Shown here: piece by piece, positions 1 through 12,636 of the stretch
How positions within the stretch are numbered: the stretch's first letter is position 1
How the letters are laid out: every line of letters begins with the position of its first letter
Assembly (NCBI GenBank): GCA_001972305.1
Contig: BDDD01001513.1
Span: 330,451-394,450, forward strand
Source of the DNA: Cephalotus follicularis
Lineage: Eukaryota; Streptophyta; Magnoliopsida; Oxalidales; Cephalotaceae
Direction: 5' to 3'
Length of the DNA: 64,000 nt
Program-made: the position numbers and the translations under genes
The notes under the pieces: generated by a model
What the model was told of the DNA's origin: nothing
Seen by the model: only the letters and a program-made list of their open reading frames with translations
The model's database searches: none

Positions 1-111
1 TTGTATAAGTCTTAACACCACAAAGTGGAAAATAACGATTATCATTAATTTAATGCATAGGTTATATCGGGAAATACAATATTACATTTAATGAAAATCC
101 CGGGTGTTACA
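1..111 (-). repeat. Partial 3' LTR of the left chromovirus
   Basis: Aligns without gaps to 7203-7313 at roughly 92 percent identity. It ends in TGTTACA, where the full copy ends in GTGACA. Only the terminal 111 bp are inside the window. Confidence 0.9.
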
Positions 112-120
112 TCCACCCCT

Positions 121-609
121 CATTCGAGGAATTTCGTCATCGAAATTAAAACAATATTAAAACAAAAGAGGGTAACACTCTCCAATGTCCTCCTCGCGTT
201 CCCAAGTCTCTTCATCGGGTCGATGGAACTGCCACTGAACCTTCACCATAGGAATGGTTCGGTTCCTCAATACCTGCGTTTTCCAATCCAGAATCTGTAC
301 TGGTAACTTCTCGCAAGAAAGGTCATCTCGCACAGGAACTGAATCATAATACAAGACATGTGACAGGTCTCAAATATATCTCCTCAGCATAGACACATGG
401 ACGACATCGTGCACATTTGACAGTGCAGGAGGTAAAGCAAGCTGATAAGCCACCTCCCCAACTCTCTCTAAGATCTTAAAAGGACCAATGTAGCGCGGAG
501 CTAACTTGCCCTTCTTCCTAAATCTCTGCACGCCCTTCCATGGAAAAACCTTTAGAAACACATGATCACCAATGTCGAAGGTCAGAGGCCTCATCTTGAC
601 GCTGTCCAC
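121..609 (-). pseudogene. Integrase C-terminus: GPY/F module and chromodomain-like tail (broken)
   Basis: Reading leftward, 609-370 encodes the integrase C-terminal module, including GDHVFLKVFPWKG, RYIGPF and a V..VFHVSMLRRY-like end. After an in-frame stop near 368 the same frame continues through 354-157. This part has the pattern of a chromovirus chromodomain: a short beta-rich segment with TIPMVKVQW, then EETWERE and a YPLLF end. In this family the chromodomain is thought to steer integration to heterochromatin. The stop separates the tail from the integrase, so no functional protein can be made from this copy. Confidence 0.85.
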
Positions 610-678
610 ATAGCTCTTCTGCCTGCTTTGAGCCGTAAGCAGTTTCTCCCTGATAAACCTGACTTTCTCAGAAGTCTC

Positions 679-1605
679 CTATACCAGATCCGACCCAAGC
701 AAAGGTTGCTCACCAACCTCATCCCAACAAATGGGTGATCTAAACTTTCGTCCATACAGTGCCTCGTATGGTGCCATACCAATACTGGAATGATAGCTGT
801 TATTATAAGAAAACTCTATCAGAGGAATGTGGTCCTCCCAAGTACCAGCAAAGTCAATAATACAAGCTCGAAGCATATCCTCCAAAGTTTGGATGGTACG
901 CTCTGACTGACCATCTGTCTATGGGTGAAAGGTCGTGCTAATGTTCAGCTTCGTCCCAAAAGTTGTCTGAAACCTCTTCAAAATGTTGGAAGTGAAGATC
1001 GAATCTCTGTCACAAACTATAATCACAGGAACACCGTGTAACCTCACGATCTCCTTGATGTATAACCGAGCCAACTTGCTCGCTGAATCAGTGACATGGG
1101 TAGGCAAAAAGTAAGCCGATTTAGTAAGTCGATCCACAATAACCCATACCGTGTTGTGACGGTTTCGAGTCAGAGGAAAACCCAAAACAAAATCCATCGT
1201 CACATGCTCCCATTTCCACTCTGGAATCGGTAAAGGCTGTAACAAACCCGTTGGCTTCTGATGCTCAGCCTTGACAATCTGACAAGTATAGCACTTTGCA
1301 ACATAGTCAGCAATCTCTTTCTTCATACCGGACCACCAATAGTCTCTCTTCAGATCTTGATACATCTTGGTGCTAGCAGGATGTATGCTATACTGGGATT
1401 TGTGAGCCCCATAAAGCAACTCACCTTTCAGTGCATCGTCATTTGGGAGACACACCCATCCCCGGAATCTCAATATGCCATCATCATGTACCCAAAAATC
1501 AGACTCTGGTCTCAGATTCTCTCGAATCTCTTGCAACTCAGGATCACGCGCTTGAGCATCCTTTATTTGACCCAGTAGTATCGGCCGCGCTTGCATGCTA
1601 GCCAT
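679..1605 (-). pseudogene. Ty3/gypsy integrase (broken)
   Basis: The 1605-919 segment (228 codons) contains the HHCC zinc-binding region (H..H, then CYTCQIVK), the first catalytic Asp in MDFVLGFP, and a second in the VCDRDSIFTS segment. The catalytic core continues in the same frame at 885-679 ([21 protein letters not shown]). The two parts are split by a CAG-to-TAG change at about 916, in the conserved FHPQTDGQSE block. Another stop of the same kind lies near 678. Integrase inserts the cDNA into the genome; this copy cannot. Confidence 0.9.
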
Positions 1606-1638
1606 AAAAACCCCTGGTGCCTGATTAAACGGAGACCA

Positions 1639-3219
1639 CTATTGGAAATCCTCTAGCATCTTCCACTGAGATATCATCGTGTTAGCAATCATAGCCTTAT
1701 CGCTTAAGGCATCCGCGACCACATTCGCTTTCCCAGGATGGTACTGAATACTGCAGTCATAGTCATCAAAGAACTCAACCCATCGCCATTGTCTCATGTT
1801 TAGTGTATCTTGACAGAAAAGATACCTCAAACTCTTGTGGTCAGTGAAAATCTCAAACTGTGCCCCATATATGTAATGTCTCCATTTCTGAAGAGCAAAA
1901 ATAATCACGGCCAATTCAAGATCATGTGTCGGGTAATTCTCCTCATATGGCTTTAGCTTCCGCGAAGCATAAGCGATCACTCTACCTCGTTGCATCAACA
2001 CGTAACCCAATCCCTTACCTGAAGCATCACTATAGACTGCAAAGCCCTCGTTACCCTCAAGTAAAGCCAAAACAGGAGTGGAAACCAACCGATCCTTCAA
2101 ATCACAAAAACTGGCTTCACATTCGTCATCCCAGATAAACAAAGTCTTCTTCTGAGTAAGCTTCATCAATGGGGCAGCTATCCTCGAGAAGTTCTGAATG
2201 AACCTCCGATAATAACCTGTCAAACCAAGAAAATTGCGCACCTTAGTCACATTCCTTGGTTGCGGCGAATCCCGTACCACCTCTGTCTTCAACAGATCCA
2301 CCGCCAAACCCTCTCCAGATACAATGTGACCAAGAAAAATCACATGATCGAGCCAAAACTCACACTTGCCAAACTTGGCATACAACCGATGCTCTCTGAG
2401 AGTCTGCAAAACTAATCTCAGATAAAAGGCATGCTCCACCTCACTCCTTGAGTACACCAGTATGTCATCAATAAACACTACTACAAACTGATCCAGGTAC
2501 AGTCAGAACACATACTTCATCAGCGATATAAACGCTGCCGGTACGTTGGTGACACCAAATGGCATTACCAAGAACTCATAATGACCATACCTAGTCCGGA
2601 AGGCAGTCTTCTATATATCTCCTTCCCTCACTCTCAGCTGGTGATAACCCGACTTTAGATCGAGTTTGGAGAACACCCTTGACCCTTGTAACTGGTCAAA
2701 CAAATCTTCAATATGTGGAAGAGGATACTTATTCTTGATAGTAGCCTTATTTAACATCCTGTAGTCGATGCAAAGCCTCATCGACCCATCCTTCTTTTTC
2801 ACAAACAACACTGGCATGCCTCACGGAGAAACATTGGGCCGTACAAAACCCTTATCAATTAGGTCTTGTAGCTGTAACTTCAACTCTCTCAACTCCGCAG
2901 GAGCCATTCGGTAAGGTGCCTTAGAGATAGGAGACGTACCTGGTACTAGGTCAATCACAAACTCCATGCTCCTCAGTGGTAAAGACACCAAGTCTGCAGG
3001 AAACACATCTGGAAATTCATTCACAACCGAAACTTCCTCTAGGCTCTTACCTTTCTCCTTTCTTCTGTCGACCACGTGCGCCAGAAACCCTTCACATCCT
3101 TTCTCTAGGTACCTCGATCCCGAATGAAAGATATGATCAGCGTCAAGAACCCTTTGTTTCCTTTGAACTGTATAGTAGTTCCATCTGGTACGCAAAAATC
3201 TACAGTCTTGTTGTAACAA
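1639..3219 (-). pseudogene. Ty3/gypsy reverse transcriptase and RNase H (broken)
   Basis: One reading frame runs leftward from about 3219. It contains the linker to RT, RT finger and palm motifs ([36 protein letters not shown]), the catalytic box FIDDILVYS at the start of the 2478-1639 segment, and RNase H ([11 protein letters not shown], then [10 protein letters not shown], and NVVADAL). Stops interrupt it near 2819 (a Trp codon changed to TGA), 2610, 2506 and 1635. The enzyme would copy element RNA into DNA and degrade the RNA strand. Confidence 0.92.
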
Positions 3220-3755
3220 TCCATGTATGCACGGTAAGCTGACAACCAGTCCATACCTAAGATGACGAAAAAATCATGTATGGGCAATACAATCAAATCC
3301 GTATACACTGGAACACCTGCCATAGAAATCTCGCAACCCCTATACACTGAATCTGTACACATGGAACCTCCAGTAGGTGTACTCACATCAAGAACATAGG
3401 GCATGCAATCAGGAGACACATTTAAACATGATGCAAAACAGGAAGCAATAAAAGAATGTGATGCTCCCGAGTCCATCAACACTCTAGCAGAAAAGCCGTA
3501 AACATATATACTACCTCCCACAACAGAAGTAGACTCTGGGACCTCTGTCTGAGTGAGAATGAAAACTCTACCTTTCACGATACCCTTGCCGGTATCTCTC
3601 CACTGTGACGGTCCAGGTGCAGAACCGCTACCACCCGCGAGCCCAGTAGGTGCTATCATCTGACCCCTCGGGCAATCCCTTGCCATGTGGCCAGACTCCC
3701 CACATCTCATACACAGCCCTTTCTTCAACCAACAGTCCTTCAGAATGTGACCCAT
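3105..3755 (-). pseudogene. Gag zinc knuckle and aspartic protease region
   Basis: The segment begins with a CCHC zinc knuckle (CMRCGESGHMARDC), which binds element RNA. It is followed by a pepsin-like retroviral protease with active-site triad DSG in LMDSGASHSFIA and a later hydrophobic ILGMDWL element. This part is in the gag frame. The frame changes near 3125, where a one-base shift moves the reading to the RT frame. Within the piece itself the protease motifs look preserved. Confidence 0.88.
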
Positions 3756-3857
3756 ACGGCCGCAGGCAGAACAAGCTCCGGGCCTCGTGTTACTCCCCTG
3801 ACTGGCAGACTGACTGGATCTATTCTTTGGTGACTTTGTTAGGGAACCACTACCCTG

Positions 3858-4544
3858 TCATTTCGATGATGCTGGCCTAGACTGAGTGGATGTTTGTTTA
3901 CTCTGCTGTGCTCGGGCCCTCTCAGCCCGGTCTTCACTCAACATACTCTCTATCAACCTCGCCTTCTGGGTGACTTCCACAAAAGTACCCAACTCCATAA
4001 CTCTAATCCGAGACCAAAGACCCGGTCGCAGGCCTCTCAAGAACCTCCGAATCTTCTTTTCTTCGTCGGCCACCAGATAGGCTGAATGTCTGGCAAGCTC
4101 CACAAATCTGGCCTGATACTCGGCCACAATCATGTCACCCTGACGCAGCTCCAAGAGCTCCGTCTCTCTCCTTTCCCGCTCTATCCGGGGTACATAAGCC
4201 TCCATGAACTCCTCCTGAAACCCATCCCAAGTACTAGCAACTCTGGTGGTTGCCCATTTAGTTTTGACCATCTCCCACCAGTGAGTGGCCTCACCCCATA
4301 ATCGGTACACAGCAAATCTCAGTTTCTGTCTGTCAGTGCACTCCATCACTTCGAAGATCTTCTCTAGATCCTGTAGCCACCTCTCCGCAACAATGGCATC
4401 AAGCTCCCCTTTGAAACTGGGAGGATTATGTCTCATAAACCTCTCAAGGTTCCTTCCAAACTGATTACCATCATCATGTATACCCTGACCAGGAGCCATC
4501 TGCTGAGGTTGAGCTTGAGCATACAATCTCCGTATCTCTTCCAT
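3858..4544 (-). pseudogene. Ty3/gypsy Gag, capsid part (retrotrans_gag)
   Basis: A 228-codon segment with the classic plant gypsy gag core: NPPSFKGELDAIVAERWL, a Trp-rich WGEATHWWE block, and a LELRQGDM..AEYQARFVELARH region. Gag forms the virus-like particle that packages element RNA. The frame continues into the zinc knuckle at 3755-3105 after stops around 3780-3857. A possible upstream start is the ATG at about 4768 (minus strand), but stops lie between it and 4544. Confidence 0.9.
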
Positions 4545-4894
4545 GTTCCCTGCATTACGGTCATCTGTTGCTGATTAGCAGCTATCTACTGCTGGATGTA
4601 GTTAGCGATGCGGTCCATCGGATCTCTCACATTAGGTACCGCCTCCGGAACATTCATGTTGGCAGCCCCCATGTGGAACATCATTCATTGGATCTCCCCC
4701 AAGATTCACCTCCTCGGGAACATCCTCATCAACAACTATACGCCTTCCATGTCTTCTCCGACCGTCCATTTGTTCCTATAATAGAATAACATTAACCATC
4801 AGGAACAATCTTAAATCATTAATGAACTTTTCTTATAAGAACACTTATTTAATTGACAAGTATAGTATCCTAGCTAATCATATAATGGTTATAT

Positions 4895-4906
4895 GCTCTG
4901 ATACCA
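4895..4906 (-). other. Primer-binding site (tRNA-Met type) of the left chromovirus
   Basis: The reverse complement reads TGGTATCAGAGC, the standard plant LTR-element primer-binding site for initiator tRNA-Met. It lies just inside the 5' LTR. Confidence 0.9.
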
Positions 4907-4910
4907 CTCC

Positions 4911-7313
4911 TACCACACCCCGTTTCATTGATAACATAAAGGTCATGAAAATTTAATATAAATATTCAGCTTATACAAATACGGTAAAATTTAAAACTTT
5001 AAATACCATTAACATCTTGCGGAAGCATTTAAATATAAGCTGAAAGTAACACGAATCATGTGTCTCATACCACATGGTTCCATCATTTAACATTAATAAG
5101 TCATGTCAACTGCCCACAAACGGAGCGTGATCAAAGTCGATTAATATCAATAAAACATTACTACAGTAATCCAAAAATAAACGTGTCTCAAAACATCGTT
5201 TAACATTTATTTAAATCAAATAAAACTCCATCTCCCCTCTGGTTCAGCTACGCACGATCGATATCCATATCATTGCATCAATCTGTAATAGTAGGGGGTT
5301 AGCCGTTGTCCTCATTCGGCTAAATCATAAGTGAAATTTAGGGTCAATGATAAAGAATGTCATGTAATGAATGCATCCATGATGCAATATACAATATATC
5401 ACAATACATATATGTATCTATGCCAATAGGTGCAACCATGCCAAGTGGCTACAATCATCAAATCATCAATCATGTCTTAAAGGACAAATCAAATCAAATC
5501 GAATCGGTACGAAGAGCACCGCCATCTCCTAGTCCCGACGTCGTACCCTTACTCTGGCCCCCTATTCCCGGGTCACGAAGCAAGGCAACAAATCAAACTC
5601 ATGATGCTTGCACTCTGTATTCAGCAATCATGGTAACCCGTGTTACTTGCACTATGTGTCTAGTAACATTGTATTTGGGCGTCCCTAGCCATCTTCTGGC
5701 ACCTAGGAGAACATCCCGCCACCAGTCATCGGCGACAATCCGTCACCCCAGCTAGTACGACATCAATCACAATCAACAAATCAATTCAAATATAATCATT
5801 TCCAAGTAATTTATAAAATACTGGAAATAATACATTTATTTTAAAATGTATTGCATCTTTGAAACCATGTTTCAATCCGTCGAAAACATACATTTAACAA
5901 AATATACATTTTTCATATCAAATAATGATTTGTATAAAATCATGTACACATTTCTAAAATGAATAAAACACTTTAGAATCATTCTCATTTCAATCATCAA
6001 TTCATTTCATATCAAAATGTGATGCAAACATATGCTCAAAATGCAAGTCAGTTTTTCAACAGTCGGCTGCCTCTTCATGACAGTCGGCTGTTTTCTTTAA
6101 ACAGTCGGTTGTTCCCTATTTGGCAGTCGGCTGTCTCTTGTTTGACAGTCGGCTGCTCGCATAACAGTCAGTTGTCTCCTTAAGACAGTCGGCTATTTCG
6201 TAAATAGTACGTATCTTCTACACGCCACTCAACCCAGCATTGCCACCTCAGCGAATCCGGGTAAAGTGAACGGGGACAGTCGACTGTCATCCCAGACAGC
6301 CGGGTGTGCCATCAATCAGTCGGCTGCCTTCACTTGGTAGTCAGCTAATCATATAGCAGGAGATAATCTCCATTAAAACGCATCAACAGACGACTGGCTC
6401 CTTAGCACAGTCGGCTGTTTCCCTCAGGCAGTCGGCTGTTCGCACTGAACAGTCAACTGGTAGCCTTGAACAGTTGGCTGTCCTCTTTGGACAGTCGACT
6501 GGTCCTACGAGCAGTGCACAAAACCAGTTGAAATTACATGCAACCATCGATCCAAATCATAACACAATAGAGCATTTATCATCAACAACATATTTCATGC
6601 TCATATCACAGTCCATTGCATGCATTTCATTCATAACGTCCATTATAACGGAACTTAAATCACAATTATGAAACTTCCTCTACCTTTGAATTCCAAGTTA
6701 GGAATTGCAATCCACCTCTTTAAGTTCCAAATCCGAAGCGTTCAAAGCTTCCAAATCCGTCCAATGACTCCAGCAGGTCCGGCTCTCCCACTGGTTCTAG
6801 TCTCCAAGCTTCCGATCCAAGCACGGAGCACTCAGGCTCAACCTCTTTCTCTATTTTCTTCTCCTTTCTTCCTCACAACTCTCTGTCTTTTGGATTGCTG
6901 ATGGGAAGAGGAGAGAAAATGTGTTTTTATGGAGAAAAAATCGTCCCTCTCCCTCATCTCTTTCTTTCTCTGTCGGCACAACCCTCAAAATCACTTTCCC
7001 TCTGTCATGCCAAGTCTGGCAGCACGTTATGCTGTCTAACCCGTGGCAGTCGACTACTTTGGTTGGCAGTCAGTTGCCTCTGCCGACACTTCCATCCGGC
7101 TGTTTCCTCAGCAGTCGGCTGGTACACTTAAGGGGGTCCAGTCGGTTGTCCCTCACAGACAGTCAGCTACCCACCCTAATCCCCCAACATTTCTTTAATT
7201 TTTTGTATAAGTCTTAACACCACATAGTGGAAAATCATGATTATCATTAATTTAATGCATATGTTACATCAGGAAATACAATATTACATTTAATGAAAAT
7301 CTCGGGCGTGACA
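4911..7313 (-). repeat. 5' LTR of the left chromovirus (about 2.4 kb)
   Basis: The outer end at 7313 is fixed by alignment to 1-111. The inner end is placed a few bases from the primer-binding site and is not a clean CA, so it is approximate. The LTR carries two clusters of CAGTCGGCTG-like palindromic motifs (6058-6510 and 7044-7170). The reading frames inside are fortuitous. Confidence 0.82.
6058..7170. repeat. Clusters of CAGTCGGCTG / CAGTCGACTG degenerate palindromes in the LTR
   Basis: About fifteen copies of a 10-bp motif with core GTCGGC, GTCGAC or GTCAAC occur at 6058-6510, irregularly spaced by about 12-45 bp. Several more lie at 7044-7170. CAGTCGACTG is a perfect palindrome; most other forms differ from it by one or two transitions. 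Spacing is too irregular for a satellite. Confidence 0.85.
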
Positions 7314-7943
7314 TATTGTGACTTATGAACATGTATGCATTCTCATGACATTATATATATATATATATATATATGTTGCATCCTTATTATGTATTGCTTA
7401 TGTATATTGTACATAACCTTCGGGTTGCTGACCCGTTCATTTTAATGGATGGGTAAGGTCCAGGTGACGCGCAGCGGTGATCAGTCGGGCTAAATCGCAG
7501 AGTAAGGATCTACATCTCCTCTGACCTACTTTGTATAAATATGGTTAATTTAAATACACCGATGTTGTGTAAGAGACATTTTTATTATAGCTATTGACCT
7601 TTCGGCTTGTGACAGTGCATAGGATATATATGTGTGTTGATGTGTTGGATATGGATGGGTTCATCTATTGAGGTATTGGAATGATTATTTTTGCATGCGT
7701 ATTGTATATTTCTGGATTTCCTCCTACGGGAGTGTGGTTTGCTGAGGGCTGAGCCCATTTTATAAATTATGTTTTCATTTACAGGGGGTATAGTCCGATA
7801 AACGGACACTACATGCCCGATTTTCGTAAAATTCTAAAGTTTAAAATTTATAGCACTTTTTGGAATATGAGATTGTATTGATTGAAGGGACAGTGATCAC
7901 GTGTCGGGTCATGAGGTTTTCCCCTACGGTTCGGGGCATGACA
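7314..7943 (+). repeat. 3' part of a long gypsy-type LTR (+ orientation)
   Basis: Ends in GGTTCGGGGCATGACA, the same terminal block as LTRs ending at 18783, 41163 and 52157. It also shares the internal block around GGGTTGCTGACCC (7434-7446). Its 5' part is missing because the left chromovirus abuts it at 7313. It includes a (TA)n run at 7352-7374. No gene is visible. Confidence 0.75.
7352..7374. repeat. (TA)n microsatellite
   Basis: Uninterrupted alternating TA for about 23 bases. Confidence 0.95.
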
Positions 7944-7952
7944 GCCCGTATA

Positions 7953-10900
7953 TGTAACAACCCGAACTTATTTATTTTGTTTGATTGTATACTCAGTACT
8001 ATATGTACCCTTTTTTTATTGTTGGATTGAAGTATTTCATACTAATCTTATTTTTTATTTAATATGCATACCTACTGTTTTGTTATTCGGGTCCGTTAAG
8101 TTTGAATCTAAAAAATGTGGGGCCACTTTTATTGTGGACCACATGTTTATGCCTTAAAGCTAGACCACACACCAATTTATCCTCACAAAATCTACCTCTC
8201 ACTCTCGTAGCTGTGCATTTGAAATTCCTATATCCTATTCTACACCACACTTTCTAATTCCTATCGTCACTTTACTGTCAACATATTATATGCTAACTAA
8301 GACTACATACACTCCTACACTAAACACTAATAGAACACATTTCATTTACTGGAGACACAAACACAGAAAGCAACACATTTTGCTCATTCTTCCTCCACTG
8401 TCGATGTCACCAACCAACAACCAGGGAGTTTTGAAGCTCTATTTCATTGCTTGCTTCCACAACATCATCTCTTATACAACTCTCTTTGAAGCTTGCTCAA
8501 ATCGGTAGATTTAGACTTAAGTCTAATCTCCAATTCCTATTGTTTCAACAAACATCAAGCTTCAAGCATTTTGGTAGAGCTTCTCTACCTAAATTGCTAC
8601 TGATTATGCATAATATTACCTGTATATTTGATTATATGAACTTAATGGATGCTAACTTGGTTGATAGTGCTAATTTAGGTTAATTGTGATTAATAATCTA
8701 AAATGGATTTTGGGTAAAATCAATGGATTCAATTGATTAAAACTTGTTTTAAGGACCCTAATATACTTGTACAGATCCTTAAAAATGGAAGAAAATGACT
8801 TAACAAAATATTGAATTGAAAAGTGGCTTGAAAACTGAACCTGTACAATACTACTGCACTGTCTAAGCAGCGACTCTTTACCCAGAAGCATCGCCTCTTA
8901 GTACAGCTACACCTAGAAATCATACAAAACTCGATCAAAGCATTGACGCTTTGACGTTAAGCGTCGTCACTTAACCTTAGTTCGTTTTGATGCAAAGCGC
9001 TGCCAACAGTTACTAAGCGTGGCCACAAGGCGCCGACCTCAAAGCGTTGCCTCTTTAGTCTAATTGTTATCGCATAGTGTATTTTTCACAAAACTGATTT
9101 AAATCTCAAAGCGTTGCAACTTAGACACTGTTTTCTACTACTTAAACTATTTTCAATCTTTTCCAAAATAACTGCTTGACCTGATCGATCTTGAGATCAC
9201 TCAAGTTGTTTTCAACTGTTTTCTCTCTAGTTAGGCAGGTCATGTTGATCTTTCTTTAGGTCATGTTGATTGTACACCACTTTCGATTGACACGATTGGC
9301 TAACCAATCTATCAACCACTAGATTGCTTGACTAACTGATTGAACCACAGTATTTTCATCGACCGACCCGTCGTGTTGAACGATGTAATAGTCGTGTTGA
9401 GGATAGAGTGACTTATTGAGACCATAGGCACACTAGTGATCTCTGGTCTGGTTCGCGTGGTGTCCCATGCCGATTATACATCTGTTGTGTAGTTGTAATA
9501 CCTCATTTGTCCGTGTGAAATTTTTGGACCAGTCAATCTGTTTTGTATGCGCTGTTCATCTTATTTGGCACGTGGGCTACCGTTTTTGATTTGTTGTATG
9601 TTGAGTTGGGCTAAGTAATTTTAGATTTGGCTTAGCAAATATTTAAAATAGAATAAATAAAACATTTTTTTTTAAAAATCAATTCTTAACTTACCTTTTA
9701 ATGCCAAAACTGCCACCTTCTTTCTCTCTAACTTTCCTTATCTCTCTCTCGAATTCTCTCACTTTCCTTATCTTTCCCAATCTCTCTCCCATGTACGTCT
9801 CTCTCCCTAGTTACTAGCCGCCACCTTCTATCTCTCTTCTTCTTCTCTCTCGCCTAGAACGAATAGTGCCTGCATTTCTTGCGTTCTTCCCACGATTTTG
9901 CATCATAATCAGGTTTGCTTTCAATATTTTAGTTTAAGAAACTGTTTTGCTTTGATATGTATACAAATCCATAAGTATGCAGGTTGTCTCTCTCTCCTTG
10001 AGTTCCGCCATCATTTTCATAGTCCATGTGTTCCTTTTCCACCTCTATCAATTTTTGGGTGTCTGATATAGGTTGTTGAGCATGATTTTTATAAACTGGT
10101 GATGGAGGCTTTGATATTAATGATAGTATATGTGTAGGGGTTAAGTTCCATCCCTCTCCCTTAAGACTGGCTACGCCTGCATTCTCCCCTATTTTTTGTG
10201 TTCTTTTCTTTTGCAGTTTGGGCATCCCATATAGGTTAGCTTAATCTGGTCGTGATTCTCTGATCGTTTGGTGTCTTGTTACCAAACAGAAAAAAAAAAT
10301 TGTAGAATTGTTGGATGCCATTGTTAAACTTATCACCGTTATTTTCTGGGTTAGGCACCGTGCTCTGTTTCTACATTAGTGGCGCCTTGGTTTCCCAGTG
10401 CAGAGCACCACCAGCGTTGCTTCAGACGCCGATGAGGTAGGCCAGGAACCTTCACCTTGGCTAACCATCTCCGCCGATGCTTGATGCCGAGAAGTATATG
10501 TCTCTGGGTTGCACGCAGGCGTTGAGGAGTGTGGGCAGTGCTAGTGTGTGTATTGTGTTACTATGTGCAGTGTCGTAGAGTCACAGTGTTAGGAGTTAAT
10601 AAATTCAGTTTTGTTATGTAAAGCGTCGATGCCCACTCCAGTAAAAATGTTAATTTCCTTCATCTTCAATCACCGTTAATTTCTTATTTATGCCGATAAA
10701 TAGTTTCGAGCCCTTATAAGAATTATATGATTTCTTTTAGATAATTATAATAATGGGGTATGGTCTAAGGATTTATCGAGCTACGCTTAAGGTTGATTTT
10801 GGTGATTGCACAAGGTACGGATTTTTTTTGTTCTTGGATATCTCCTTCGGTTTTATGGGAATAAATTCAGTTTTTCTTTTTATGAATAAAATATGAATTT

Positions 10901-11949
10901 TATTTATTGTCATCTCTCTTAACTGTTTTGCAAGATTAAGTAAGTCTGTTTGATTTCCGAGCAAGTATATAATTGCTATTGATAAATTATTATCGTTTGA
11001 TTATTATCATTTGATAAACGATTTTAAGATTGAGAAACTTTGGTTGATAATTGGAAACCCTATGTGTTTGAAATGATTTTTGAGAAAATCATTATAGGCA
11101 TGTGGATCCCCGGGAATCCCTTGCATATGTATATATGTTAGTATGTATATGAATCTCAGTATGAAACACTGGTTTGGAAAAGTTTGAAAAATTGATACGA
11201 TCGATAACTTTTATCTACTTTATGAAAGTTTATGAATCTATATGTATATGTGTTTGACTTTGAAAGCCTTTTAAATTGCCGTTTTTCGATTTTATCAATT
11301 GTTTTGCTTTCATAATTTGTCCGTGTTACTTCTGTTCGTAAAATGTTTTGCTATTCCATATCCGCATTGAGATTTGCTCAGCCGTATTTTTCTTTCTATG
11401 CGGAAGGTTATCAGGGGCATCATGGGCAAGTGTGATGAGTGATTTTAACCGGACATCAGAGATTTAGCTAGCAATTCTGATTATTCTTTTTAGTAGAATT
11501 TTGGTCATGTAAAGGCCTTGAATTTAGTTTGAATTAATTATTATTTTGGATTTGAATTTATGGTGATGTTTCGGATTATTGATTTGATGCTTTGAATAAA
11601 GAATAAGTTCAATTTGATATGATTTTTGTAAGTCAGTCTAGTGTGACAGCCTGATCCCTAAAGGGATGTTACGCTAGTGGTTAGTGATATTGCCACCGAC
11701 TGTTATTGACATTGATTGTGACCATAGGTGCTTAGCGACTTCTAATCGAGTTGGCCATAAGAGGACTTTATGTTCGTCTGTTCCCCCTGATAGATCTTCG
11801 CCGGCTATTGGCTTATGCTACTGATATGTATTTGATTAGTATTGATGGTTGTACCTATTAGAGCTACCTCATGACCCTAGTCAGGATGCTAGATGATAGT
11901 TTTTACCATATACTCTCCCTGATCGGATCGTCTCTAGCCTTCGGGCGAT
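7953..11949 (+). repeat. Non-coding LTR-like stretch, boundaries unresolved
   Basis: Starts at TGTAACAACCCGAAC, a plausible LTR start, right after the preceding LTR fragment. Features seen are a motif cluster (8938-9125), a CT-rich leader-like block (9715-9860) and, at 11650-11949, blocks resembling the downstream part of the long LTRs in this window. No primer-binding site or coding domain was found. It may be one LTR truncated at its 3' end or several nested pieces. The open frames inside are not supported as genes. Confidence 0.5.
8938..9125. repeat. Cluster of AAGCGTCG / AAAGCGTTGCCTC motifs
   Basis: Repeated short motifs built on GCGTCG, GCGTTG and GCGCTGCC occur at irregular 15-40 bp spacing. 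The form GCGTTGCCTCTTTAG near 9042-9056 recurs as GCGTCGCCTCTTTG near 39660. This links the stretch to the LTR at 39.5-41.2 kb. Confidence 0.7.
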
Positions 11950-12636
11950 GCCACATACAAAAAGCATGTTTTGTAAGTGGTAACTCTTTTGAAATTGCCT
12001 CTGCAATCCAAGGATCTTGATCGGTCAAGATAGTCTGAGGTGGCTTTTTCATTAGTAATAAGAAAGCCTATGAAATTCAAACAAAATTTATTAGAACATG
12101 CAAAATATAAAATTTATTAACATTAAATTGAATAAACCATAACTAGGGAAACAAAACTATAAGACAAAGTATATATATTTACCGTCATTAGTCATCAGAA
12201 TGTTTTACTTGTTTCATTGCGAAGGAGTGCACAACCGAAAAGTATCGTTCTTCCATGATTATTGACACCAACAAAAATACTAAAAGGCATGTCATAAGCA
12301 TTTACCCTGTATGTAATATAAAAAACAACTGCATTTCCATATTTTTTATACCAATCGAAGCAAGGAGCAGAAGACAAAAAAATATTTTCTAGCCTTCTTT
12401 CTTCATCAATTGTATATGCATAATGAAATTTAGGATTTTCATTTTTAGCAACTTCGCAATAGTGTAACAGATCTGTGACATCATTCATTGCATGCTTCCT
12501 TTTCATTTTGGCATAAAGATTAAGAACATCTCTATGGAAAAAGGACAACGCTCCATGATACACATTCTTCTCAAGCTCCATAACACGCATAATCTGTCTA
12601 ACTAAAAGTCCAGTTTCTTTCAACAAAAGGATGCGA
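11950..12636 (-). pseudogene. FAR1-related (FRS) / MULE-transposase-like gene fragment
   Basis: Minus-strand homology to the FAR1-RELATED SEQUENCE family, which are transcription factors derived from Mutator transposases. From 12636 leftward one sees an ILLLKE..VRQIMRVMELEKNV region, then the start of the transposase domain (YGNAVVF, TYRVNAYDMPF, FVGVNNHGRTILFGCALL). A 115-bp intron (12068-12182, GT..AG on the minus strand) follows. The next exon reads PPQTILTDQDPWIAEAISKELPLTKHAFCMWH. Two adjacent TGA codons lie just before the intron. The usual catalytic-type Asp of FDTTY is replaced (FYITY). Both ends stop abruptly at LTR sequence (about 11949 and 12637), so the rest of the gene is missing. 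Confidence 0.85.

Larger units (their letters stand above)
1..7313 (-). mobile_element. Ty3/gypsy chromovirus (Tekay/Del type), degenerate, 3' LTR cut by window edge
   Basis: A minus-strand LTR retrotransposon. Reading right to left: 5' LTR (about 4911-7313), a primer-binding site matching initiator tRNA-Met (4895-4906), then gag, zinc knuckle, protease, RT, RNase H, integrase, a GPY/F module and a C-terminal chromodomain-like segment. The first 111 bases are the end of the 3' LTR. They match 7203-7313 with about 9 differences in 111. The order of domains and the chromodomain after integrase are typical of plant chromoviruses. The coding region has one frameshift near 3125 and many in-frame stops, so the copy is dead. 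The target-site duplication cannot be tested because the far end is outside the window. Confidence 0.93.

Noticed and set aside
6058..6510. CRISPR-like array of CAGTCGGCTG repeats
   Set aside because: Repeats are only about 10 bp, degenerate and unevenly spaced. The genome is a plant nucleus and the array is inside an LTR.
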